Shown here piece after piece: positions 30,677 to 38,448 of a stretch of DNA of 38,448 nt. A program made the position numbers and the translations under genes. This stretch comes from JBEKSX01 sp049516635 (GTDB lineage: Bacteria > Bacteroidota > Ignavibacteria > Tepidaquicellales > OLB5), in contig JBEKSX010000015.1 in assembly GCA_049516635.1 (NCBI GenBank), positions 1 through 38,448 of the forward strand, written 5' to 3'. The notes below the pieces were generated by a model. The model did not search any database and was not told the origin of the DNA. It saw nothing but the letters and a program-made list of their open reading frames with translations. Every line of letters starts with the position of its first letter. Position 1 is the stretch's first letter.

Positions 30677-31669
30677 ATGAAAAGAGTATTAGTAACGGGC
30701 GGTGCGGGATTTATCGGGACCAACTTCGTATATTATATGGCGAACAAAGGCTATGATGTCTCGGTATTGGATAAGCTCACATATGCAGGCGGAAAAGATA
30801 ACCTCGAGCCGCTAAGCGGAAAAATGAAGCTCATAGTCGGCGATATTTGCGATAAAACCGCGGTTAAAAAATCCCTGAACGATATTGACTGGGTTGTACA
30901 CATGGCTGCGGAAAGCCACAATACACGCAGTGAACAGGACCCCGATCTCTTTTACAGGACCAATGTGGAAGGAACCCTTACGATGCTCGAAGAATCCGTA
31001 TTGGCAGGTGTGGAAAGATTTATTCACATTTCGACCGATGAAGTGTACGGTTCAATAATGGACGGGTATTTTTCGGAGGATGATAAAATCCAGGGTGACA
31101 GTCAGGCAACATCGGCTTATTCGAAATCGAAGGCGCTGGGCGACGACCTGGCAATGGAGTTTGCAAAAAGAGGTTTCCCGGTGATCGTGGTGAGACCGAC
31201 AAATAATTTCGGCCCCTGGCAGTATCCCGAAAAAGCATTGCCGAGATGGATATCGAATCTGCTCCTCGGCAAAAAAATTCCGCTCTGGGGTGAAGGGCTT
31301 CAGATAAGGGATTGGCTGTATGCACCGGATACCGCGAAAGCTATCGAATCTCTACTGCTGAACGGAAAAACAGGTGAAGCATATAATATAGCCGCAAACC
31401 ATGACCCCGAGATAACAAACCGACGTGCTGCGGAATGGATATGCAAAATTCTTAATGTCGATCCCAAGGAAGGGATAGAGTTCGTTCCCGATCCGCGTCC
31501 CAACCACGATTTTCGTTATGCACTCAATACCGCAAAAGTACAGAAGTTAGGGTTCAAAGTGAAAACCGATCCTTACGAACAGTTCAGGGAGACGGTCGAA
31601 TGGTATAAACAGAACCGGAAGTGGTGGATGACAAGGAAGGAAGAAGCAGAAAGCATTTACACAAAATAA
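30677..31669 (+). CDS. rfbB: dTDP-glucose 4,6-dehydratase-like SDR enzyme
   Basis: A 330-residue extended short-chain dehydrogenase/reductase. The NAD motif GGAGFIG (8-14), MAAESHNTRS, and the catalytic Thr120-Asp121-Glu122 (ISTDEVYGS) with Tyr148-xxx-Lys152 (YSKSK) match the dehydratase branch (RmlB/RfbB) that converts dTDP-glucose to dTDP-4-keto-6-deoxyglucose. VRPTNNFGPWQYPEKALPRW and GEGLQIRDWLYAPDTAKAIE resemble RmlB's NNYGP and LQIRDWL blocks. It is slightly shorter than classical RmlB, and other rmlACD genes are absent from the window. A related UDP-sugar dehydratase is therefore possible. It sits between a barrel protein and a WbpA-like dehydrogenase, in a nucleotide-sugar cluster. 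Confidence 0.82.
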   Translation: MKRVLVTGGAGFIGTNFVYYMANKGYDVSVLDKLTYAGGKDNLEPLSGKMKLIVGDICDKTAVKKSLNDIDWVVHMAAESHNTRSEQDPDLFYRTNVEGTLTMLEESVLAGVERFIHISTDEVYGSIMDGYFSEDDKIQGDSQATSAYSKSKALGDDLAMEFAKRGFPVIVVRPTNNFGPWQYPEKALPRWISNLLLGKKIPLWGEGLQIRDWLYAPDTAKAIESLLLNGKTGEAYNIAANHDPEITNRRAAEWICKILNVDPKEGIEFVPDPRPNHDFRYALNTAKVQKLGFKVKTDPYEQFRETVEWYKQNRKWWMTRKEEAESIYTK

Positions 31670-31704
31670 ATACGTATAAATTATTCTGAAGGGACCATAT
31701 ATAA

Positions 31705-33036
31705 ATGAGCGAAATATTAAAAGACAAAATAAAAAATAAAAGAGCGAAGATAGGGGTTATTGGCCTGGGGTACGTGGGTCTTCCGCTTGCTGTGGAATTT
31801 GCCCAGAAAGGATTTTTCACCCTCGGTATAGATACCGATGAGGCCAAAGTGAAGCTGATACACCAGAAGAAAAACTATATCAAGGATGTTATCAACAAAG
31901 ATTTTCTTTCTGTTATTAATCGCCACCTCTTCAAAGCAGTAACAACATACGATAAAATAGGTGAACTGGACATCCTGTATGTTTGTGTACCCACGCCGGT
32001 CACGGTTAATAAGACACCTGATATCTCATACATAATGAGCGCCGCTGAAGAAATTGCAAAACGTTTAAAGCGAAATCACCTTATCATACTAAAAAGCACA
32101 ACTTTTCCAGGAACTACCGAAAAATTTGTTCAGCCCGTTCTTGAAAGAAAGGGATACAAGGCGGGAAAAGATTTTTACCTGGCATTTTCGCCGGAACGCA
32201 TAGACCCGGGAAACAAATTTTATAACACGAGCAATACTCCCGTAGTGGTAGGCGGTGTGTCAAAGAAATGCACGGAGCTTGCAACAATGATCTGTCAGGA
32301 AGTGGCCGCTAAGGTCTACCAGGTCTCTTCACCCAGGGTCGCAGAGATGGAGAAACTGCTCGAAAATATTTTCAGGAGCGTGAACATAGCCCTGCTGAAC
32401 GAAATGGCAAGGTTATGCGAAAGAATGGGAGATATAAATATCTGGGAAGTTATCGATGCTGCGGCCTCAAAACCGTTCGGATTTATGCCGTTCTATCCCG
32501 GTCCCGGTATAGGGGGACACTGCATACAGATCGACCCGTATTATCTGGACTGGCTCGCCAAGGAATTCGATTTTCAGACCAAGTTCATCGAGCTGGCTGC
32601 CGAACTGAACGAGGACATGCCTTTTTACGTCCGGGACCTGATCTTGAGGGATATAGCGAATCTTCCGATCAAAGCCGAGGATGCAAACATATTAATTCTG
32701 GGCACAACATTCAAGAAAGACATCGACGATGCGCGGAATTCGCCCGCTATCAAGATCATAGAGCTACTGCACAAAAACGGCATAAAGAACCTCTACTTCA
32801 ATGACCCGTTCATGAAGAGCATCCGGCTGGAAGACAAGATATTCAGATGTCAGCCCCTGACGGAGAAACTCCTCAAGGATTCGGATGTTACCGTTATTGT
32901 GACCGATCACACTTCTTACGATTATGAATGGGTAGTCGCATATTCGAAGCGGATCGTCGATACGAGGAATGCCACCAAAAAGATCAGGAACAACAGGGAA
33001 AAAATAACCCTGCTCGGCAGTTCCGTAAAAGTATAA
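31705..33036 (+). CDS. wbpA: UDP-N-acetyl-D-glucosamine 6-dehydrogenase (WbpA-like)
   Basis: A 443-residue nucleotide-sugar dehydrogenase. GLGYVG at residues 20-25 binds NAD. VCVPTPVTVNKTPDISYI, LKSTTFPGTTE, AFSPERIDPGN, ENIFRSVNIALLNEMARLCE and DAAASKPFGFMPFYPGPGIG then GHCIQIDPYYL (catalytic Cys273) closely follow the WbpA branch that oxidises UDP-GlcNAc to its uronic acid. This differs from the Ugd-type enzyme at 10035 (GGSCFPKD). The next gene, 3 bases downstream, is a UDP-GlcNAc 2-epimerase family enzyme. The pair would make UDP-GlcNAcA or UDP-ManNAcA-type sugars for lipopolysaccharide or capsule. Confidence 0.9.
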   Translation: MSEILKDKIKNKRAKIGVIGLGYVGLPLAVEFAQKGFFTLGIDTDEAKVKLIHQKKNYIKDVINKDFLSVINRHLFKAVTTYDKIGELDILYVCVPTPVTVNKTPDISYIMSAAEEIAKRLKRNHLIILKSTTFPGTTEKFVQPVLERKGYKAGKDFYLAFSPERIDPGNKFYNTSNTPVVVGGVSKKCTELATMICQEVAAKVYQVSSPRVAEMEKLLENIFRSVNIALLNEMARLCERMGDINIWEVIDAAASKPFGFMPFYPGPGIGGHCIQIDPYYLDWLAKEFDFQTKFIELAAELNEDMPFYVRDLILRDIANLPIKAEDANILILGTTFKKDIDDARNSPAIKIIELLHKNGIKNLYFNDPFMKSIRLEDKIFRCQPLTEKLLKDSDVTVIVTDHTSYDYEWVVAYSKRIVDTRNATKKIRNNREKITLLGSSVKV

Positions 33037-33039
33037 TTA

Positions 33040-34185
33040 TTGGTAAAGAAGAAAAAAATCATTTCTGTTGTCGGTGCAAGGCCGAACTTTATGAAGCTGG
33101 CTCCCCTTGAGCGGGAACTCAGAAAATACAAAAAATACTTTGAACACACGATAGTCCACACCGGACAGCACTACGACTATACGCTGTCCAAAATATTCTT
33201 TAAGGACCTGGATCTGCCCGAGCCCGATATTTTCCTCGGTGCAGGTTCCGCTTCGCATGCAGAGCAGACCTCACGAATAATGCAGGAATTTGAGAAGGTC
33301 GTTATTAAACTAAAACCCGACCTCGTAATAGTATATGGTGATGTGAATTCGACACTCGCATGTTCGCTTGTTTGCGCAAAGATACACTACGCACACCACG
33401 AAAACCTTCCGGTAGCCCATGTAGAATCGGGACTCCGCAGCTTCGATAGAAAAATGCCCGAAGAGATAAACCGAATCGTTACAGATACCATTTCAAAATA
33501 TCTTTTCGTTACCGAAAAAGCTGGAGTTGTAAATCTGGTCAACGAAGGTATCGATAAAAAAAGAATATTCCTGGTGGGTGACGTTATGATAGATTCATTG
33601 ATAGCAAACAGGAAAAAAATCCAATCTCCTGGGATAATGAAAAAGCTCAATCTTAAGAAGAAAGGATTTATTCTCGTAACCATACACCGCCCTTCCAATG
33701 CAGATAGCAGAAATAACCTCGCAGGAATAGTATCATTGCTGGAAAGCATTTCAGGGCTGGCTGAAACGAGAGATAAAGCGGAAAAAATTATTTTTCCCAT
33801 CCATCCCCGCACCAAAAAGATGGCAGAAAGATTTGGACTCGCATCAAAGCTGCGGAAGATCAAAAACCTGGTCATTCTGGAACCGGCGGGATATACTGAT
33901 TTTATTAACATGCTGATGAATTCGAAACTTGTAATAACCGATTCGGGAGGTATACAGGAAGAGGCAACATTTTTACGGATACCGTGTTTAACTTTAAGGG
34001 ATTCGTTCGAAAGACCGGAAACTATTACTATAGGAACAAACACTTTATGCGGTTTGAATAATGAATTAGTTCTTTCCAAAGTCAGAGAAGTATTCGAAGG
34101 CAAATACAAAAAGTCCTCAGTTCCGAAATTGATGGACGGCAAAGCTGCCCGGAGAATTGTGAAAATACTAAAAGAGAAAATGTAG
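33040..34185 (+). CDS. wecB: UDP-N-acetylglucosamine 2-epimerase family (WecB/WbpI-like, non-hydrolysing)
   Basis: A 381-residue cytoplasmic enzyme. IISVVGARPNFMKLAPLERE, HTGQHYDYTLSKIFF, VIVYGDVNSTLACSLVCAK, AHVESGLRSFDRKMPEEINR and ITDSGGIQEEATFL with RDSFERPET are hallmark sequences of the non-hydrolysing epimerases. They interconvert UDP-GlcNAc and UDP-ManNAc, or the corresponding diacetamido-uronic acids (WbpI). The neighbouring WbpA-like gene makes the second reading plausible. The start is a TTG at 33040, 3 bases after the upstream stop, with no ATG available near the conserved N-terminus. A 116-base gap then separates it from lpxH. Confidence 0.9.
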   Translation: MVKKKKIISVVGARPNFMKLAPLERELRKYKKYFEHTIVHTGQHYDYTLSKIFFKDLDLPEPDIFLGAGSASHAEQTSRIMQEFEKVVIKLKPDLVIVYGDVNSTLACSLVCAKIHYAHHENLPVAHVESGLRSFDRKMPEEINRIVTDTISKYLFVTEKAGVVNLVNEGIDKKRIFLVGDVMIDSLIANRKKIQSPGIMKKLNLKKKGFILVTIHRPSNADSRNNLAGIVSLLESISGLAETRDKAEKIIFPIHPRTKKMAERFGLASKLRKIKNLVILEPAGYTDFINMLMNSKLVITDSGGIQEEATFLRIPCLTLRDSFERPETITIGTNTLCGLNNELVLSKVREVFEGKYKKSSVPKLMDGKAARRIVKILKEKM

Positions 34186-34301
34186 GATGACATGCTGTCC
34201 CAGGACATGTTTCTGCTCTCGTTAATAATTGTATTTGCAGTATTTTAAAAAAGAACTAATTTATGTCTTATTCATTACATGATGTTTAATTAATTTAGGT
34301 T

Positions 34302-35042
34302 TTGGAAAACAAGAAATATTATTTTTTTTCGGATGCTCACCTCGGATTGAAATCGAAGGAAGAGGAAAAAGCAAAAGAGGAAAGGGTAATAAAATTCCTG
34401 AGGACCATAGCACCCGATGCCCTGGAGATATATATCGTTGGTGACCTTTTCGATTGCTGGATAGAATACAGAAAGGTGGTTCCGAAAGGCTATTTCAAGC
34501 TACTGGCGGCGCTGAACGAGATAGCCGAATCGGGCTTGAAAATAAACTTTCTATCGGGAAACCATGATTTTTGGCTGAATACATACCTGAGGGATGAAGT
34601 CGGACTGAACATATTTTACAATCCGATAGTCAGGGAAATTGACGGGAAAAAATTATTTATCGTTCACGGAGACGGGCTTTCGAAAGGCGATTACGGCTAT
34701 AAAATAATAAAAAGAATTCTCCGGAGCAGGTTTAACCAGTTCTTATATTCGCTGATACATCCCGATATAGGAGTAGCGCTTGCGCAAAGTTCTTCCCGGA
34801 AATCAAGAGACAGCAGAATGGAGGACCTCCACCTGGGTTTTGACGGGATGAAAGAGTTCGCAGAAACAAAGATCACGGAAGGATATGATTACATAATCAT
34901 GGGGCACGTTCATAAACCGCAGATGATGGAAATAAATAAGAACGGGAAAAAAGGATATTTTATTACACTTGGAGACTGGATAAAGAATTTCTCTTACGGA
35001 GTATTTTCACAGGGTTGTTTTGAACTAAAGTATTGGAGATGA
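34302..35042 (+). CDS. lpxH: UDP-2,3-diacylglucosamine pyrophosphatase (LpxH family)
   Basis: A 246-residue metallophosphoesterase that in lipid A synthesis cleaves UDP-2,3-diacylglucosamine to lipid X and UMP at the inner membrane. All family metal ligands are seen: Asp11 and His13 (SDAHLG), Asp48 (VGDLFDCW), Asn87-His88 (SGNHDFW), His122 (VHGDGLSKGD) and the late GHVHKP pair. The start is a TTG at 34302, preceded by TTTAGG; no ATG lies close enough before the first motif. PBP1A follows after 7 bases, linking outer-membrane and cell-wall synthesis in one transcription unit. LpxH and the related LpxH2 group are not firmly separated here. Confidence 0.88.
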   Translation: MENKKYYFFSDAHLGLKSKEEEKAKEERVIKFLRTIAPDALEIYIVGDLFDCWIEYRKVVPKGYFKLLAALNEIAESGLKINFLSGNHDFWLNTYLRDEVGLNIFYNPIVREIDGKKLFIVHGDGLSKGDYGYKIIKRILRSRFNQFLYSLIHPDIGVALAQSSSRKSRDSRMEDLHLGFDGMKEFAETKITEGYDYIIMGHVHKPQMMEINKNGKKGYFITLGDWIKNFSYGVFSQGCFELKYWR

Positions 35043-35049
35043 CCTATTA

Positions 35050-37344
35050 ATGCTCAAAAATAAAAAGAAGAAAGCACTCGACAAAGAGTCTTACTTCCAT
35101 AACAGAGATTTCAGAAAAAATATGATGAAGAAGAAAAAAAGTTCTTCATCGAACCTCATAAAATTAATTGCACTTGCGGCACTGGCGGTAATAATCGCTG
35201 TTATCATCTATTCGGTTTATCTTTTCAGGGAACTCCCCTCATTATCTGCTCTTGAAAATCCAAAACAGGATCTGGCTACAAGGATCTATTCGTCAGACGG
35301 CGAACTGATAGACCAGTTCTATCTTCAGAACAGAACCATGGTCTCGATAGATAATATCCCCAAGGATATGATAAACGCTCTAATTGCCACCGAAGACAGA
35401 AAATTTTACAAGCACTGGGGAGTAGACCTGGACAGGATAGCCAAGGCATTTATCAAAAACCTGATGAGTTTCTCCTTATCGAAGGAAGGAGCCAGCACCA
35501 TCACACAGCAGCTTGCGAGGAACCTCTATTTCGGACGTGAGATAACACTTACCCGTAAACTGCGTGAGGCAGTAACGGCAGTGCAGATAGAAAAAACCTA
35601 TACCAAGAACGAGATACTCACCCTTTACCTGAACCAGGTGTACTTCGGCAGGGGCGCATACGGAATAGAAGCTGCGGCAAGAACATATTTTGACAAGACC
35701 TCATCCGAACTAACGTTAGATGAGTGCGCCACTCTGGTCGGGATATTAAAATCACCCTCGGCTTATAATCCCATCGATAATCCCGAAGCGTGCGTGGATA
35801 GAAGGAACCTTGTCCTCAATAATATGCTGGACGTGGGATATATTACAAAAGAGGTTTATGATCTTACAAAGAACGATCCCATCAGGGTGATGAACAAGAA
35901 GGACGCGTTTACCACCACGGGTGTTTCACAGCAGTTCACGGAATACGTCCGCCAGCAGCTCGAGAAAAAAGCAGAAAAGTACGGATTCGATCTCTACCGG
36001 GACGGATTAATAGTAACTACTACATTAGACACCAGATTCCAGAAACATGCCGTACAGGCAGTAGAAGACCACCTCAAGGATTTCCAGAAAACGTTCAATT
36101 CTATCTGGAGCTGGAAGAGCAACAAGAACATATTGAGCGATGCTATCGATAAGAATATCAGGCAGAATGATGCCTATAAAAATGCAAAGTCGGAAGCCGA
36201 ACGTGAAAAGATATATAATAAGTTTAAATCGGATGACAAGTTCATAGAATCGGTCAAAGACAGAGAGATAGCTGTACAGGTGGGTTTCGTTGTAATGGAC
36301 CCGAAAACGGGGCAGATAAAAGCTATGGTGGGACAGAATCCGAATTTTCCTTTCAAATACGGACTGAACCATGTCACACAGATAAAACGCCAGCCCGGAT
36401 CTTCGTTCAAACCGTTCGTGTACTCCGTAGCAATCGATAACGGCTACTCCCCTGCCTATAATATTTCTAATGACCCGTTAAGAGTGGTTATAGGAGGAAG
36501 AACGTGGGAGCCTAAAGGCGGCGGTGAGGGCGGAACAGTTTCGCTAAGGACCGGCATACAGCATTCTATCAATATCGTAGCCGTAAGAACTGCGATGGAA
36601 CTTGCACCTATAGACCAGGTTATTAAGCTTGCACACAAAATGGGTATCAATTCGGAACTTCCTAATGTACTCTCTCTTGCGCTGGGCGTAGGTGACGTGT
36701 CTCCTCTTGAGATGACGAATGCATTCGGAACCTTTGCGAACGAGGGAATATGGGTAGAACCGATTTCAATATTAAAAATACAGGACCGGTACGGCAACCT
36801 TATCGAAGAAGACATGCCCGAAACGCGTGAAGTGCTCAGTGAAGGAACGGCTTACATCATGACCGATATGATGGAAGATGTAATAGACGGCGGTACGGCA
36901 TCGAGCGTCAGGCAATTTTTCCACAGGCCTGCTGCAGGTAAAACAGGTACTACACAGGATTTCACCGATGCATGGTTCCTCGGTTACACTCCGCAGCTGG
37001 TTGCAGGTGTGTGGGTAGGATTTGATGATCCGAGAATAAAATTCGGCGGATGGTACGGGCAGGGCGGAAAAGCCGCAGCTCCGATATGGGCAAGGTTCAT
37101 GAAATATATCTATGACGACCCCGAAACCACAATGCCCCTTGCATATTTTGAAATGCCTCCTGATGTTGAAGAAGCGAACGTATGCACAATAACCGGGCTC
37201 AGGGCTAACGAAACTTGTCCCGCTGTTACCGATCTAATACTGAAAAAATATGCGAACAGAGTCTGCAGTATGACACACCAGCCGACGAATAACGGACCTT
37301 CGGAAACGAACAACGAACCTCCCCCGGGAAGCATAGGGTTTTAA
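35050..37344 (+). CDS. mrcA: Penicillin-binding protein 1A (bifunctional glycosyltransferase/transpeptidase)
   Basis: A 764-residue class A penicillin-binding protein. After a basic cytoplasmic tail there is one membrane helix (IKLIALAALAVIIAVIIYSV). The GT51 glycosyltransferase follows, with ATEDRKFYKHWG (catalytic Glu115), GASTITQQLARNLYFGREIT, TRKLREAVTAVQIEKTYTKN and LNQVYFGRGAYGIEAAA. The transpeptidase domain carries the SxxK nucleophile Ser451 (GSSFKPF), the SxN motif in GIQHSINIVAVR, and KTGTT at 631-635. It polymerises and cross-links peptidoglycan outside the inner membrane. The C-terminus is Pro- and Asn-rich. Length is normal, and all active-site motifs are intact. It ends the 29933-37344 gene run. 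Confidence 0.94.
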   Translation: MLKNKKKKALDKESYFHNRDFRKNMMKKKKSSSSNLIKLIALAALAVIIAVIIYSVYLFRELPSLSALENPKQDLATRIYSSDGELIDQFYLQNRTMVSIDNIPKDMINALIATEDRKFYKHWGVDLDRIAKAFIKNLMSFSLSKEGASTITQQLARNLYFGREITLTRKLREAVTAVQIEKTYTKNEILTLYLNQVYFGRGAYGIEAAARTYFDKTSSELTLDECATLVGILKSPSAYNPIDNPEACVDRRNLVLNNMLDVGYITKEVYDLTKNDPIRVMNKKDAFTTTGVSQQFTEYVRQQLEKKAEKYGFDLYRDGLIVTTTLDTRFQKHAVQAVEDHLKDFQKTFNSIWSWKSNKNILSDAIDKNIRQNDAYKNAKSEAEREKIYNKFKSDDKFIESVKDREIAVQVGFVVMDPKTGQIKAMVGQNPNFPFKYGLNHVTQIKRQPGSSFKPFVYSVAIDNGYSPAYNISNDPLRVVIGGRTWEPKGGGEGGTVSLRTGIQHSINIVAVRTAMELAPIDQVIKLAHKMGINSELPNVLSLALGVGDVSPLEMTNAFGTFANEGIWVEPISILKIQDRYGNLIEEDMPETREVLSEGTAYIMTDMMEDVIDGGTASSVRQFFHRPAAGKTGTTQDFTDAWFLGYTPQLVAGVWVGFDDPRIKFGGWYGQGGKAAAPIWARFMKYIYDDPETTMPLAYFEMPPDVEEANVCTITGLRANETCPAVTDLILKKYANRVCSMTHQPTNNGPSETNNEPPPGSIGF

Positions 37345-37427
37345 ATCTAAAAGGGAGTTGCAAAACAGATTCCTTTCCTTATTTCATTGCTCATTCAATA
37401 TATTCATCACATCTAATTATATTTCTG

Positions 37428-38216
37428 CTATGAACCTAAAACACTGTGTGGAATTAAGAACACTGCTATCGTAACCAATGCCGCTCCCAGTACCCAGTAC
37501 TTCGGTTTTTTTGACCTGTAGATCATAACAATTGCTGCGATCCATACGATCCATGCAATGAGAGTTTTATTATCAGTCAGATCAAACCCAAACGGTACAC
37601 CTGTCCAGTATTGGCCGAAAGCATATTTCTCAACAAGCGGTCCGAAGATCAAACCCCCGACGGTTAATAGTCCCATTGCCCAGTAAGCGAACTTTTTGAG
37701 ATCGGGTTCTTTGCGGAATATCTCAACTCCCGCTCTAATAGAAAGAAGCATTGCGAGGAACATAAAAATAATATGCGGGAGCAATGCCCACATAGGGATA
37801 TCTCCTTTGAAACGAATCACAACCGGTTCCGTAGGAACGTTTATTTCCATATTCCCGCCTATCAATCTGATAAAATACTGTAATTTTCCTGCCGGGGGTT
37901 GTTTAGGCAGTTCACCTGTAAGTACACCTTTTTCATTTGTCATTTCCACACGCGAGAGGTCATCGTTGGTTTTATTCCGTCTCCATAGAAGGACACCCTT
38001 TATACTATCATCGAGCACCTCTAATTTGACAGAAGAATTTTCGTTAGAGCTTCCGCTGCGGTCAAGCTTGTAGAGGATATCCTTCCCCTGAAATTTAATG
38101 GAGCCGGATAAGGGATAGGTGGGTCCTGTGACACGCTGATAATAAGCAGAAAATATGGTAATGATAAATGCGATAACCCATAGTAAAATGGTAACTTTTT
38201 TATTCTTTTGTTCCAT
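37428..38216 (-). CDS. Hypothetical membrane protein
   Basis: A 262-residue protein that I cannot assign to a named family. One helix lies at the N-terminus (ILLWVIAFIITIFSAYYQ) and a polar domain of about 105 residues follows, probably in the periplasm and beta-rich (SGSIKFQGKDILYKLDRSGS, EMTNEKGVLTGELPKQPPAG). Then come about four helices (MWALLPHIIFMFLAMLLSIR; AYWAMGLLTVGGLIFGPLV; IAWIVWIAAIVMIYR; YWVLGAALVTIAVFLIPHSV). Two histidines in or near helices (PHII and IPHS) might bind a cofactor. An AAAGGA motif lies 8 bases before the ATG. It converges with PBP1A and follows a small membrane protein on the same strand. Confidence 0.75.
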   Translation of the reverse strand: MEQKNKKVTILLWVIAFIITIFSAYYQRVTGPTYPLSGSIKFQGKDILYKLDRSGSSNENSSVKLEVLDDSIKGVLLWRRNKTNDDLSRVEMTNEKGVLTGELPKQPPAGKLQYFIRLIGGNMEINVPTEPVVIRFKGDIPMWALLPHIIFMFLAMLLSIRAGVEIFRKEPDLKKFAYWAMGLLTVGGLIFGPLVEKYAFGQYWTGVPFGFDLTDNKTLIAWIVWIAAIVMIYRSKKPKYWVLGAALVTIAVFLIPHSVLGS

Positions 38217-38325
38217 AGTCCTAATCCTTTCTAATTATTATGAAATTTCTGCAACTTCACTCTAAATAATGAATAAAACAATGATATATGATTGTCAGAA
38301 ATTTTAGAATTCAGAAGGATTAGAT

Positions 38326-38448
38326 TTATCCGCCTGTAGCATTGAAATGACCCCATGGAGCTAATCTTAAAACTATCATTATTGCAAAAAAAGCAACCAC
38401 TACAGCTGTTCCGATAATAGCAACAGGCACCCAATAATTATTTCTCAA
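38326..38448 (-). CDS. Small membrane protein, C-terminal part, cut by window edge
   Basis: The frame open to the right edge gives 40 residues: RNNYWVPVAIIGTAVVVAFF then AIMIVLRLAPWGHFNATGG before a TAA at 38326-38328. One clear membrane helix is followed by a short polar tail. The first visible codon is TTG, so the start may be just inside or beyond the edge. It shares strand with the 37428-38216 gene, with about 110 bases between. The role is unknown; a small subunit of a membrane complex is one possibility. Confidence 0.6.
   Translation of the reverse strand: MRNNYWVPVAIIGTAVVVAFFAIMIVLRLAPWGHFNATGG

Noticed and set aside
33387..34208. A 273-codon minus-strand open frame
   Set aside because: It is antisense to the WecB-like gene, whose motifs are clear; the translated composition is Ser/Ile/Phe-rich and typical of a shadow frame.
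34190..34211. Short inverted repeat ACATG...CATGT after the WecB-like gene
   Set aside because: Only five base pairs with a long loop and no T-run; too weak for a terminator.

Overview
The window looks like a chromosomal segment of a Bacteroidota/Ignavibacteria-type bacterium. It encodes a secreted Asp-box protein with a type IX secretion (T9SS) C-terminal sorting domain containing the NYPNPFNP motif typical of Ignavibacteria/Chlorobi-like proteins, and a PorQ-like T9SS component. Two gene starts are preceded by a promoter matching the Bacteroidota consensus (TTG, 20 nt, TAnnTTTG). The envelope is Gram-negative (LolA, LpxH, PBP1A). The taxonomic call is inference, since no rRNA gene is present. 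I found no tRNA, rRNA, CRISPR array, transposase or phage gene.

Layout. 1-712: the start of a truncated unknown gene on the minus strand, then a patchwork of intergenic repeats. 713-2444: transaldolase and gcvT, overlapping, bracketed by inverted copies of one repeat element. 2762-6029: comB and ftsK. 6191-12511 (plus): a tight probable operon of lolA, a flippase-like membrane protein, a DUF362 protein, a Gfo/Idh/MocA sugar-nucleotide oxidoreductase, UDP-glucose dehydrogenase and a TPR protein, suggesting envelope or glycan work. 17223-12581 (minus): a second probable operon of a GT-C-like membrane glycosyltransferase, a decaprenyl-phosphate phosphoribosyltransferase-like UbiA protein, an EamA transporter, acylphosphatase and porQ. 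18990-17302 (minus): a B12-dependent acyl-CoA mutase large subunit whose substrate-pocket residues read as isobutyryl-CoA mutase rather than methylmalonyl-CoA mutase.

19341-25832 (plus): a MoeB-rhodanese fusion, quinolinate synthase, a DUF971 protein and a 1259-residue multi-domain Fe-S flavoprotein resembling a single-chain NfnB-NfnA fusion. 25833-27130: 1.3 kb without a protein gene, filled with hairpins and interspersed repeats. It contains a promoter-like sequence with no gene downstream, a possible small-RNA locus. 27131-37344 (plus): the T9SS cargo protein, a beta-barrel-like protein, three sugar-nucleotide enzymes (RmlB-like, WbpA-like, WecB/WbpI-like), LpxH and PBP1A. 37428-38448 (minus): two membrane proteins, the second cut by the window edge.

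The common theme is cell-surface construction: nucleotide sugars, lipid-linked sugars, lipid A, peptidoglycan, lipoprotein sorting and T9SS. Interspersed are cofactor and redox genes. The strongest leads are the fused Nfn-like enzyme, the likely mis-annotatable acyl-CoA mutase, the orphan promoter in the repeat-rich gap, and the modular repeats.
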